Below are positions 13,507 through 24,973 of a stretch of DNA of 64,000 nt, in pieces. Source of the DNA: Circinella umbellata (Eukaryota > Mucoromycota > Mucoromycetes > Mucorales > Lichtheimiaceae). The position numbers and the translations under genes are program-made. The stretch lies in contig JAIWNF010000055.1 of NCBI GenBank assembly GCA_025093555.1, forward strand, positions 62,001-126,000. The letters run 5' to 3'. The notes below the pieces were generated by a model. It was not told where the DNA came from. It did not search any database and worked only from the letters and a program-made list of their open reading frames with translations. How positions within the stretch are numbered: the first letter of the stretch is position 1; each line of letters begins with the position of its first letter.

Positions 13507-14622
13507 TAGGTTTCACTGTCATATTTATACATATTTCTAACCATAAAAAAAATCCCAAGTATCCGCCCCCCCCCTTTCATCATTAAAACTTTCTAGGCGT
13601 TTTTTTTTTAGCCAATGTATAATAAAAAAATATAATATCGCATTTTTATTTTATCATGGAGATTTGAACAAATGTGAAGATGATAGAGGAAGCCCATACC
13701 ATTACTTTATACTTTATGTAGCTAACTACGTAAGACATTAGTCATTCAAACTATACACTCACTAATTTATATTGAATATTTAGTGACCTGTTGATTGAAC
13801 AGCACTATGTATATATATATTGTGCACTAGCTTAAGTTAGACAACGGCAGTTTATTCATGACAAGTTTGCTACGCTAAGTATATAACTTTCTTTTTAGTA
13901 AAGACGAACTTTGGTAACTATTATTCAATATCACGCACGGTTATGTGATATATAAATTAAATAGGTTATTACTGTATTATCCGTCGTAATTCGCCTGTTG
14001 TATTATAACTACCGTAGCTAAATATATACAGTATATATGTCATTCATTTCTGACCCGGTTTTCTTTGACACTCTTTCAGCAGAAGGACAATAACCAAAAA
14101 ATCACAACAGGAATAAAACTTCATTATTTTTTATGTATGTGACACGTACGTAAAAAAAAAATAGTTGAAAACTTTACAAATGTTACAGTACCAATATATT
14201 ATCTTTTTTCTTTTAAATGAGTCAAATGTAGGTACTATGTATTTTTACGTATCATTTAATACACACGGCATTACATTAAGTTTTCTTTCTGGGAACTATG
14301 ATTATACGTACAGTAACATAACTCGATTTATTTTTTTTGGTAAGAAATTGAAGAAGTCCGCCAATCAACGGGCTCAAAAGCTTCAAAAAGTTACCAAAAA
14401 TGGAAGGTAACGACGAAGGAATACTGAAGTCGAGTTATAAATACTGGGGATTTAGCTGGTACAAGACCAGTAAAATTAACTTTTTGTATAATAAAAAAGT
14501 TATGAATACTGGAACTTTATTTTTTTGAGTTATAAATACTGACTTGAGTTATAAATACTGAATTGTGAAGGGTTTGAGACTATATTACACATTGCTCTTT
14601 TTTTTTCTCAATTATTTTTACG
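13507..14622. other. Intergenic with repeated TATAAATA motif upstream of recombinase
   Basis: AT-rich and without a convincing gene. The block 14432-14563 carries repeated copies of GAGTTATAAATACTG (14432, 14527 and 14546, plus a variant near 14498). The last two form a 19-bp tandem duplication (14526-14544 and 14545-14563) about 60 bp before the start codon of the next gene. Confidence 0.5.
14526..14563 (+). repeat. 19-bp tandem duplication with TATAAATA core
   Basis: Two adjacent copies of TGAGTTATAAATACTGA-CT/AT. Each contains a TATAAATA element, and two diverged copies lie further upstream (14432-14446 and about 14497-14513). They sit where a promoter of the downstream recombinase gene would lie, so they may supply duplicated TATA boxes. 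Confidence 0.6.
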
Positions 14623-16107
14623 ATGAATCATTCTAATAACATTTCTCAAAACCAACTCGCCAAGCGTGGCCGAGGCCGTCCGAGAAAAATTGTTCAGGAA
14701 CAAAATCTTGCAACATCTGCCGGATCAAGCAGTCAATCTTCTGGCGATCTGCCAGTTAATCTTTCCATTCCTCATCCTTCGAGTGAATTGGATGAGATTG
14801 ATCTTGGTCTTGATTTCTTAAATAGAAACAAAAGGCCAACTACGACTTTGGCTTATAAACAGCCACTAGTCCAGTGGAAGGTAGTCTATTTTGCCTTTTC
14901 ATTTTGGGAGTTGCTACAAACACCCTAGTTTTTATTGTTTTTTCCGGGGTTAAGCAATAATTTGACATGTATTTGTATGCACTTTATATGGAATTACTAT
15001 ATGGTCATATATCTATCAGTATTTTCGATCATCACGTGTATAAGTCATATAAATTCTGCAGCTTAACTCTAAATATGATGTTATAAATGATTATTGTTTG
15101 AGCTTATTGAGAAATTTGTTTTCGCATCTTGTCAATAAACTGTATGGGTGGGGTTTCCATAGCAACTCCCTTCTTTCTTTTTATATATATATATATCTCG
15201 GAATGTAACAGTTGCTTGCTTTATTTGTAATTGTAAATTATAGCAATTCTGCGATGAAAATCGTTCAAAGTACAACACTGATCAGGAGCACCCATATACT
15301 GTGGGTCCTCCTGAATTGGTGGTCGCATTTTTCTCTGAATTTGTGTTTAAACGCAAATTCAGCAAAAATGTGCCAATCGGTACAGATGTGAGAACACAAA
15401 TATATGTCAGAGATACAAATAATGATTCAGAAGATTTGACTACCACTTTACCTCAATGTAATGCTTCTGCATTTTTTCAATAGTAGTATTGTTACAGTTG
15501 TAATATGTATATATAACTTAACTTTTGCTTTATGCTCTATTTTATAGTGACGGATGCAGCTCGTCTGAGTAACGATGGGAAATCAAAGGTTCTTGAAGTT
15601 CCTTTGAGTTATGAAGCAGTGAACCAGTATCGGAAGGCACTGTTATTCTTGTACGAGTTCCAATGCCAGCGACGTGCAGTTTCTTGGCCGTCACCAAATG
15701 ACAATAAAAACCTGGCTTTGTTACTCAAGCAGTACAGGAATAATCTTGTTTATGACCAAGTCGTAACAAACGCTGACCGTGCTGCTCACTGCGTCATCCG
15801 GAACTCCTACAAGCCTGGCGACTTGATTCGGATGATGAAGCAACTCTGGTTGTCAAGCAGTAAGAAAAGTCTACGAGAAATGTTCTCGATCGCTGCTCGA
15901 CACCATTTGCTACTTCGGGATCAGGACATCAGAGGTCTCAATTTCTCTGATTGTTTCTGTACAGTCATTCCGAAGCAGCAACATCGAGGAACACAACAAG
16001 CGTTAGCCTTAGTGTTTTGCTTAGACAAAGGGAAAACATTGAGAGAAGGCGAGGTGAAATTCGGCTGTGGGATTAGACATGAAAAATGTTTTCAGGTGCC
16101 CTGTTAG
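14623..16107 (+). CDS. Crypton-like tyrosine recombinase, C-terminally truncated, AT-hook N-terminus
   Basis: Exons 14623-14880, 15244-15457 and 15548-16107 join in frame to 343 residues. Residues 15-22 form an AT-hook (KRGRGRPRK). Next comes a helical N-terminal region like a recombinase core-binding domain (YKQPLVQWKQFCDEN, ELVVAFFSEFVFKRKF) and an Ndc10/Crypton-like middle. The start of the catalytic domain keeps the box I Arg (LLLRDQDIRGLNFSD, about Arg281) and a Lys in the following beta-hairpin (CLDKGKT, about Lys318). The frame then stops, so the His-x-x-Arg, Trp and Tyr elements seen in the intact relative at 46.4-49.2 kb are missing. Either it is a truncated transposon gene or a DNA-binding remnant that has been kept. 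The reading frames and splice sites are undamaged, which is odd for simple decay. The downstream 1.6 kb shows no missing domain. Confidence 0.65.
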
Positions 16108-17772
16108 TGCATTTGCATTTTATATGTTCAGTTTGCTTCAGGTAATATGTTTATATGTAAAATGTAGGGAATTATTTCAATGGAGACATTGATGTTTCTT
16201 AACTCTATCATTGATGCTTTTAATGACACAGTAATGATCAATTCATATTTAAAGCACTTCTTCTATTTAAATTGATTGCTAAGAATAATTTGGCGTGCAT
16301 CTTCTAGATTATATGATTTACTTAATATTGTTTTATTTCTTATTATGTTGATGAATATAACCATATTACCATATTTACATCGTAGTAATAGTAGCATTTT
16401 AGTTTTTGATATCAAACATTATAATATTATGACAATATTATTATAGAAGTTTAACAAAAGATTTAAAGTATCATGATTTGTTAGTAATGTCGAGGTTACT
16501 AACTACGTTAATCGTTAAAAAAAATGTTATATAAATTATATCATTCAAAATAATTATTTTATTGATACGTAAAATTTATAATCAACAATTCATATACATA
16601 TTTCTCCAGCTTAAATTTATGTGTTTTTTGACCGAGATGTGACTACAATTGACAGAATGTTTAGAACCCATGATACTAATTTATGGATCTAAAGTAATAA
16701 TAAGATAATATTTATGATTTAATTGGTCCATAGCCATCAGCTACCAGTATCACTTGCGTCATAACTACAATATCATTAAATAATTGTGTAAGAAAGCAAT
16801 GGTTCTCATTGTCTTTTTTTTTACATGTCAAAATATAATCTGGCGGGTTCCTTTCAATTTGTTTATGGTAAGTTAATATATTATATCATAGTGGAGATAA
16901 TTGTGAATGGACTACTACTATTAATAGTAGTATGAATATGTATTGATAACACTTCATTTATTAACTTACTATCATTTCATACCATTTTTTATTTTATTTT
17001 TCTTATACATATTATAGCATTTTGATTGGATCCCGTTAGATTAGAAAATTTTGATTTGTAAATTAAATTGAAAATAAATACCGTTACAGTAACGAATACC
17101 ACATGAAAACTCTTGTCTTTTTAATTAGCAACACTGTAAACCGATTATGGTTCGGCTAATATTAATGATAGAACCGGCCAATGTATAAAGATATTGTTTT
17201 CCTACTTTTTGTACCCCAAGAGCATGGCTGCACTTTTATAAATAAAAGTTAATCAGGCTTTCATAACAACTATATATAAAGTTACAGTAACATATACGTA
17301 TTATCTTATTTAACTACTAGATTCTTCTCAAGTTCCAGAAAAAGGGAAAGACAGAAAGGGTTTTTCTTTTTTAGGGAAAAACGTTCACCTCTCCAGACCA
17401 AGTAACATTTTTTTACCTTTTGCCTAAAAAAGTAAGACTTCCTGTACCTTTCCCCTTTTCCCTAAAGACCGAGAAAAAAAATATTTGGGAACTTGTGAAG
17501 ACCTACTGTTAACTACTCATTTGGTATTTAATGCATAAAATAAAGTACAAAAACCAATACTGGTTCGGAGATGATTAATAGATCAAGCTTATAATTAAAA
17601 TATTCTCACAGTTCAAAGCTTGAATCTTTTTGTCAGGCAAATACTTTTTCCATTCCAATATTATTTGCTTACCAACATTTATCCTATATTTTCGATTCTT
17701 TATCTTTTTTTTTTCTTCTTACTTTTCTTTTCGAGTTTCAACATAATTAACATTTTATTTAACATTATAATA
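16108..17772. other. AT-rich intergenic downstream of truncated recombinase
   Basis: No gene is visible on either strand. I looked for the missing recombinase C-terminus (His-x-x-Arg and Tyr motifs) and found none. From about 17330 there is a G/A-rich then T-rich stretch that probably contains the promoter and leader of the following SDR gene. Confidence 0.5.
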
Positions 17773-19032
17773 ATGGATATCGAAGCACTTTTTAGCATTA
17801 AGAATAAAGTTACTTTGGTAACCGGTGGTTCACGCGGTATTGGTGAAATGATTGCAACCGTATGTTGATCTTACTGCTTTTCTATTTTATTGATTTTACA
17901 TACATACATAATTATCAAACCTTAACAATTGGTTGTTCAACAAATACATTATCAGGGTTTTGTACAAGCTGGTGCCAAAGTGTATATTACTAGTCGCAAG
18001 GCAAAAGATTGTGAAGAAACTGCTGCCAAATTAAATGCACTGGGTCCTGGTCAATGTATCCCTTTGCCTGCTGATTTGCAAAATATGGATCAAATCAAAC
18101 AACTTGTTGCAGAACTTTCAAAACGTGAAAAACGTAAAAAAAGTTTCATTTCATATTATTTTGTATCTACTTATTATGAACCATGAGTACTAAAAAATTT
18201 ATCTGATTTTATTAGATTTGGACGTTTTGGTAAACAATGCAGGTATGTTTTTTTTTTGTAACATAAAAGTTACATTAGATTTAAATTTATTAAATCTTTA
18301 TCGTTCTTTGTTATATTTAAAGGTGCAACATGGGGAGCTCCCATTGATGAATATCCTGAAGCAGCATTCCAAAAAGTTATAAACCTTAATGTTACTCGAA
18401 TTTTTAGTTTAACTCAAGCGTAAGTTACTTTTTAAAAAAAATTACCCACATTATCATTTAATATCTGTCATCATTTACGTAATGCTAAACTTTTACTTTA
18501 TTACTCGCGATACACCCTATGGGTTACGGTTACTATATATAGATTGTTGCCATTATTGCGATCGAATGCATCAAGAGAAAATCCTGCTCGTGTTATTAAT
18601 ATTGGATCTATTGCTGGTGAATATGTATGTATATTATACAGTCCTATCCTATCTATATAATGAATACTGTTTTTCTTTATGATACCATTAAAATATTAAA
18701 TTGCTATATAGGTACCAGTTCATGAATCATATGCATATTCTGCATCGAAAGCAGCTGTTGCTCATATGACAAGACATTTAGCAGGTCGTCTTGGTCGCGA
18801 ATTTATTCTTTGTAATACAGTCGCGCCTGGCTCATTCCCTTCTAAAATGATGGCAGAAACAATTAGTAAAAACAAGGATGCAATTATTGCCAAAGTTCCT
18901 TTAGGAAGAATAGGAAGTCCAGAAGATGTTGCTGGAACATGTATTTATCTTGCCTCAAGAGCATCAGCATATACTAATGGTGCTACAGTCATAGTTGATG
19001 GAGGTGTATCTCAAAACAATTCACGATTGTAA
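17773..19032 (+). CDS. Short-chain dehydrogenase/reductase with PTS1-like SRL tail
   Basis: Six exons (17773-17859, 17956-18133, 18216-18242, 18323-18419, 18543-18624, 18712-19032) give 263 residues; one exon is only 27 bp. This is a classical SDR. It has the Rossmann motif TGGSRGIG (residues 17-24), the NNAG motif, the catalytic Ser in NIGSIAG and the YAYSASKAA Tyr-x3-Lys pair, then PLGRIGSPEDVAG and GATVIVDGG near the end. It most resembles the FabG/RhlG-like 3-oxoacyl reductase group, with NADP(H) use suggested by the Arg in TGGSRG. The final three residues are SRL, which fits the peroxisomal targeting consensus (S/A/C)(K/R/H)(L/M). It converges on a gene encoding an enoyl-CoA isomerase/hydratase whose protein ends in SKL. 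The true substrate is unknown. Confidence 0.9.
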
Positions 19033-19120
19033 AAAAAAAAAAATGAAAAGAATTGAAGTATAATGAAAAAATCAATCTGCTTTACTTTAATTATTTGCAT
19101 GAATAAATTACTAGTAAAAA

Positions 19121-20435
19121 TTAAAGTTTACTTTGTTGCTTCTTTGCCGCCTTTTCAGCACGCTTTCGTTCAGCTTCCTCTGTCAAAAAAAAAAAAAAAA
19201 GGAAGAAACCACCCATTAATACATGAATTTTTGTTTTATATTTAACTGTACACTAGTAAATAATATTATCCTTAGTTTTTTTTTTTCCTTACCAGCAAAT
19301 CGAATAACAGTCTCAACAGAATCCTTGCTATTTTGACGTTCATTCAATCGAATTGTTTCCTCTGCGTTCACTCTAAGCAACAAATCACGTTCTGGATCCC
19401 GGCTAAGTTTCTTGGTAGTTGCAAGAGCATCAGCTGAAAATTGAGCAGCTTCTTCAGCAAGACCAAGTACAGTTTCACGGAAATTTTCTGCAGGATATGA
19501 ACGCGATACAAGATTCGCTTCAATTGCTTCTTGTGCTGAAAAAGTCCGGCCCATCAACTAAAAAAAATTAGAACACATACAGTTAATTTTAACACTCTCA
19601 GCAAGCATAATAATTACTTACCAGCATTTCGTTAGCTCGAGAACGTCCCATAATCATTGGGAACAAGTAGGAGGAACAACCTTCAGCAGAAAAACCTAAC
19701 AAACAGAAATTGGTAGTAATATGGAGAAGTGTGAATTCATTATTATGGTTAAAAAAATAAATAGAGTAACTTTTCTTTTTTTTTTTGCTTTCCTACCTAA
19801 TTTCATAAAAGGTGTAGTGAATGTAGCATGAGGAACAGTATAAACAACATCACAAAGAGCCAGATGAGTGACAGCAAACCCATATGCAGGTCCATTTACA
19901 GCAGCGATCAAAAGTTTTGGAAATTCAATCAATTGATCAACGAGGCTCCTATTTTTTTTTTTTTTCCCACACATTTTTTATTAGTTAATATAATATTGAT
20001 TTTTCCTCCTTTGCATAAATACTTACTTTACAGTCTGGCGACGTGCAGTACTTTTAGCTATACCTTCTGGTGAAAAGTCAGGTCTTTCCAATGCTTTTCC
20101 TGAAGAAAAAAACCGACCTCGTCCAGTTAATACTACAACTTTAACTAATTTTGATGTTGATGCCCATGTTAAAGCATCTAGCCAATTCTAAAATTTCGAA
20201 TAGAATTATTTAGGGTTTTTTTTTTTTTTTTCGTTGCTACATGTGGAAAAAAAAAGTACAAAGTGATCTCCCTGACTCCTTTTTTTTTCTTCTTCAAGAC
20301 ACATAATATAAAATATTTTACTTTGTAAAGTTCTGCCGAGAATGCATTTAATACTTTAGGTCTATTGAAAGCGATTTCACAAACACCACTTGGAAAAGTT
20401 ATAATTTCAAGATTATCAAACTTTGGTATAGACAT
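19121..20435 (-). CDS. Enoyl-CoA hydratase/isomerase (Eci1-like) with SKL tail
   Basis: Six exons on the minus strand (20435-20322, 20187-20027, 19948-19797, 19695-19622, 19557-19293, 19179-19121) give 274 residues. This is a crotonase fold: FNRPKVLNAFSAELY near the N-terminus, VVLTGRGRFFSSGKAL forming half of the oxyanion hole, AAVNGPAYGFAVTHLALCD, then TPFMKLGFSAEGCSS with a Glu where Eci1-type Delta3,Delta2-enoyl-CoA isomerases place their catalytic acid. The last exon encodes only a charged tail ending in QQSKL, a canonical PTS1, so I expect a peroxisomal matrix enzyme of unsaturated fatty-acid beta-oxidation. The assignment to isomerase rather than hydratase is based on the AEG motif and the single acidic residue there. 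The 3' end lies 88 bp from that of the convergent SDR gene. Confidence 0.88.
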
Positions 20436-21680
20436 ATTATAAAGAAAGTTGGAGTAAGAATATATGAATAAAAAAAGAAAAGAGTTAAAAAGATTTACGC
20501 GGGAAACAACTATCAAGAAGAAGACATAATATATGTAACTTGAGTATATATCATCAATCTTTTGTAAAAAAAAAAATAATTACTCACGTTTCTGTTACTG
20601 TTGCTATTAGTAACACTGAATGTGTGTATTTCAGATTGGTCAGACTTTGACTAATGGAAATCTTTTTACCGTAAAAAGCGAATGGTTGAGAAAATCTAGA
20701 ATAGAAACATATCTTATTCCTGAAAACTTTTAGATCATATCATTTCCTTGTTGGTACTGATGTTGTCTATGAACTCTTGTATAGACAACGTGGATATATA
20801 TTTATATCTTTTTTCTACGAACGAAAGATTCACACCAGCTCATATTTTATTATTGACATTAAATAACATTTCGCGATATGATATACCCAATATTCACCAA
20901 TAAACAATGTTTAATTGTTCTACGGGCTATCCATTAAACTGGTTTTATTTTCTTTAAGTATTGAATTTATGATTATACTCGACTCTTCTTATAATTATAT
21001 ATGATAGATTACATTTATCCATGAACTTTATTATATATATCGATGGCTCGCTATTATTTCTTTTCTAGGTAGTCATCCTTGAAATTAACATTTTGTCATC
21101 TTGGTTGTCATAACGACAACTGCTTAGTTTTTCTCTCCTTTGGTTGCCTAGAAATAAAAATAAATAAGAAAAGATGACTGACCAATAAACTTATATATTA
21201 TTCTTTTCTTTGGAATTACAATACCCTCCAGCCATCAGTAATTATGCGCATAAGTGGGTAGAATACTGATTTTTTTTTAGCACTATAGTAGTAAAGTTCT
21301 ATTTTGTCTTTGTTATCTTACAGGATGTAGATTCAGCAGTTGTTCATTTCTAAATAGAAATTATAATGAACAAGTAAAAAAAGATACTTTGTTTCATATT
21401 TTATTACCATATAAATTAACGATACGATATGCATAAAAGAGTCGGTAATATTACATTATAACTGTGCCTTCAAAATATTATATGTTGAAATAAGTTAAAA
21501 CAGTAGTAAAATCAATGGATAGAAGATTTCTTGGCAGAATCTGAAACAAATTCAAAGGTATGCCAAAGCAAATAATAATTAACCTGCTGATTGTCACTAA
21601 AACAACAACTTTTTCTTTGAATTCCGCTTTCCAGTTTTCTTTTTAATCCAGTTACAGCCGAGAATAAAAAAAAACCAAAA
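20436..21680. other. Intergenic promoter region
   Basis: About 1.2 kb between two divergently transcribed genes. It is AT-rich, and I see no gene or RNA. Confidence 0.5.
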
Positions 21681-21926
21681 ATGTCTCCATCACTTATAAA
21701 TTCGGATAAAAAGATTTCCATTGTGCCTGAAGGTGGTAGTGGTGATAACACTGATTCCGAAATGCGAAAATGGCTCAAAGAAGCTGAAGATGCTGAAAAC
21801 TTGATGGATCAAGTTGAATCAAAAACCGGTAACTTAATGGCCAAGGTGGATGCACTTTTAGCTGAAATGACTGAAATTCAGAACGACAAAGCAAAAGAAT
21901 CAACAACTACACAACAACAACAATAA
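21681..21926 (+). CDS. Small coiled-coil protein, function unknown
   Basis: A single-exon frame of 81 residues starting at an ATG. The middle (about residues 27-72, EMRKWLKEAEDAENLMDQVE onward) is a strongly heptad-like, acidic/basic amphipathic helix that should form a coiled coil. The N-terminus is polar and the last residues are a short Thr/Gln run. There is no signal peptide or membrane segment. I do not recognise the family. It could be a small subunit of a larger coiled-coil complex. Codon content and the clean heptad pattern argue that it is real. Confidence 0.65.
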   Translation: MSPSLINSDKKISIVPEGGSGDNTDSEMRKWLKEAEDAENLMDQVESKTGNLMAKVDALLAEMTEIQNDKAKESTTTQQQQ

Positions 21927-22467
21927 CAACCTTTACGTTTTTTTTTTACCAACGTCAACGACAACAAATAAAATATTAATAATGATAAATACCTTGCTAT
22001 TATTATTAATATCGTTTTTTATTATACCAAATCTTTCAATTTTCTACATGTATATAAATATTCATGATCTATTATTTTGATCAAAAAAAAATAAAATAAA
22101 ATATCAAACCTATTTGGTAAAAGTAAAAAAAAAAGCAAGCCAAAGAAAAAGGTTATAGTTTATAGTAATAATAATAATAGTAAGAAATAATAGTAAGAAA
22201 TAATAGGAATAATAAAAATAATTAAGGGACAGGCAGTAACTATTTACAAACAAGAAAAAAAAACAAGAAGAGAGAAGAATAGCGATAAAATAATAAGAGA
22301 ATGAGATAGAAAGAGTTAGATTAAGACCTAAATGTTGTTATATACAAAAAACAGAGGAAGAGATTGAGACAAGAAGATGTTCTTTTTGTAGAAAAATAGA
22401 GATTATACAGCTAACAGAATAAAGTTATTATGTGGGAATTAAGATGATAATGTGTCAAAAGAGGAAC
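21927..22467. other. Convergent 3' spacer
   Basis: Spacer between the small coiled-coil gene (+) and the kinase gene (-). It is A/G-rich on the + strand with AATAATAGTAAG-type repeats (about 22160-22215). No gene is seen. Confidence 0.5.
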
Positions 22468-24973
22468 TTATAATTTTGGTTTTTCCTTTTGCGTTTGCTG
22501 TTGTTCAAGAAATACTTCTTGAACTAGTGAACCCAAATCAGAAGGACGTGCACATTTAAGTCCTCCGCTCATTGTCTCTTGTTTGATACGCTATATATAA
22601 AAAAAAATATATTATGAATCAATTAGTTTCTATCCCATGATACAATATACGAATGTCTATGCACGTCTGACTGCATATCAAGTCAATTACCGTCAATACG
22701 CATTTAGCACCTGGACGGCGTTTTCCATCTGAATCCAGCATCCAGGCAATAAGCTCCGACATAGCAGGCGAGGGCATTGCAAAATTAAAGTTTGGTTGTT
22801 GTCCGTACAAGATCTCTGCAAAGATCTCACGATTACCATCAAGATAATAAAGCGGTGGCACACGATCCATCATCTCAATGATAGTGATAGCTAATGACCA
22901 AACATCGACATTTTCTGTATAAGGTGTTTCCGATACAACTTCAGGTGCCATCCACTAAATAGAAATAGAAAAAAGAGGGTAAGCGAAAAAAAAAAAAAAA
23001 AAAAAAAACTTTAACCAATAATCACTAATGATGCAAGTATACATATAAGTTGTTTTCTTTACCTTGGCAGTACCCAATCTAGCGGAATTAGTCTTATTTA
23101 AAGGCGTTGCAAGTCCAAAGTCAGCTAAAACAAAAAAAAATTACAAAATAAATAAGCCATATACGAACATGGAAATTACAAACAAAATAAGAGCAAATAA
23201 AATAAAAAAATAATAGTTGATAGTTTATATCGGTGGATCTTACCGACTTTAACTTGACCAGTGCGGCTAAGCAAGATATTTTCACACTTTACATCTCGAT
23301 GTATGTAGTTACGTGCATGAAGATAAATCAAACCTTCCAAACACTACATATATACATGAATCATGCATATTTTTGCCCGGCGTTCGTCATCAAAGCAAAA
23401 TTAGTAAAATAATAATAATAGTGATAATAGTAATAATAATAATAAAAGCATTCAAAAAATTCTATATAATTTTAACAATCTTTCGATAAAGAAAAGAAAA
23501 AAGAAAATGAAGTGACAAAAAAACAAAATTACTCACCTCCTGTGCAATACGAACAGCATAACTTTCTGGCAGCCCAACACTTACATTGAATAATAGCCCA
23601 AATACAGAACAAGTCATTAATTCCATAGCCATCCATAAATAATCGCCCCACATACAAGCTTCTGTTAATTGGATTAAATTGGGATGCGACATACATCCCA
23701 TAATACGTAATTCTCGTAAAATATATGTATGATGATGTGTATCATGATCTTCGATATAACAACGTTTTATCGCTACTTGGTTTTTTTTACTAGATCGTTT
23801 ACTAGCACTGATCACTGCACCATTTGCCCTAAAATTATTATTATTCGTATTTGATTTTTTTGTCGTCACTTTTTAGAAACACTAATATTTTTTTTGGGAC
23901 ATGTTAAAGGGAAGGACATGTTTTTTTATATGGTAATAAAAAAAAAAAGAATAAATTATTTTTATAAAAATTTACTCACCCACTACCAACACGTTCCATG
24001 CCAACATAAACATCGCGTGGGTTTAGTTCCAATATCTTGGAACGAGGTAAAACTTTCCGGACCTTGGCATCAAATACGGCATGTTGTTTTGGGGCTTTGG
24101 TGATAGGTGGTAATGGCAAAATGTCAGGTGATCTTAAAACGGGACGCCATGGATCCTGGTTCCAGGTGGGTAATAATAATAATAATAATAATAATAACCA
24201 ACATTAATAATATAATGCATGTATATTTAAATAAAAATAATAATAATAATCAGCTTTCTTTTTTTTTTCTGTGTGATGTGATATGGGGGAGATGAATTAT
24301 TACTAAATATATATTATTATTAATATATAGTTCATAATAAACATCCAACTTTTTGCTTTTTTGTTTTTTATACTTAAAGTATAAATTATACCTTGTGTAT
24401 AGCAACGTTCGAGTCTTCTTCATTTTTGTTAATTATTGAATGAACATGCTGATGTAATTGTTGATGAACGCGTTGATAAGCTTCTTTGATAATATCGGGG
24501 ATTTGACAGTTATATCCAGGTGATCGCCAGAGAGACTATTAAAAAAAAAATTAGGTGCCGGTATTTTTTTTTTTCATGAATTATTTATGAATGCAAGACA
24601 AGATATAATATTAATTAAGAAAGTAGAGATTAATGAACTATTATCTCTATTTATTTTATTTTACCTTGACATCTTCTGGTGGTTTAAATATTGAACGTTG
24701 TTTTCTTAAACTAGCAGCGGTGGCGCGGGCAGCGGAAAACGGAACGGCGATAGTCGGTGAAGAAGGTGGTGATGAATGATTTCGAGCAGATGACGGGCGT
24801 GATAACTGTTGTACCTGGGAGCCGGGTGCTCTTTTATTGGATAACGAGCGAGCTGATGTACGACCAGTAGATGTAGAGCCGAGGACGCGAGAAGAATCGG
24901 CAGTTGCTGTACTTCCGTGTGAAGGGTCACTACGTAACTGTGGAAATCCTTCACTCGTCGTCGCGATCGTCAT
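22468..24973 (-). CDS. STE20/PAK-like serine/threonine protein kinase
   Basis: Eight exons on the minus strand (24973-24665, 24535-24392, 24155-23980, 23828-23537, 23343-23244, 23124-23063, 22954-22691, 22590-22468) give 489 residues. The N-terminal 190 or so residues are Ser/Thr/Pro-rich with no recognisable CRIB or PH domain. The kinase domain follows: glycine loop VGSGANGAV (split by an intron), VAIK Lys, LRELRIM with the alpha-C Glu, [13 protein letters not shown] catalytic loop, VADFGLA, GTAKWMAPE and [12 protein letters not shown]. All catalytic residues are present. HRDVK-x-EN and GTAKWMAPE are typical of the STE group. The exact subfamily is uncertain. Intron 2 contains a (TAA)n microsatellite on the + strand (24171-24196), close to the next exon. 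Confidence 0.9.

Noticed and set aside
24171..24196. (TAA)n repeat as a CRISPR-like or regulatory array
   Set aside because: A simple trinucleotide microsatellite inside a kinase intron. No spacers, and CRISPR is not expected in this genome.
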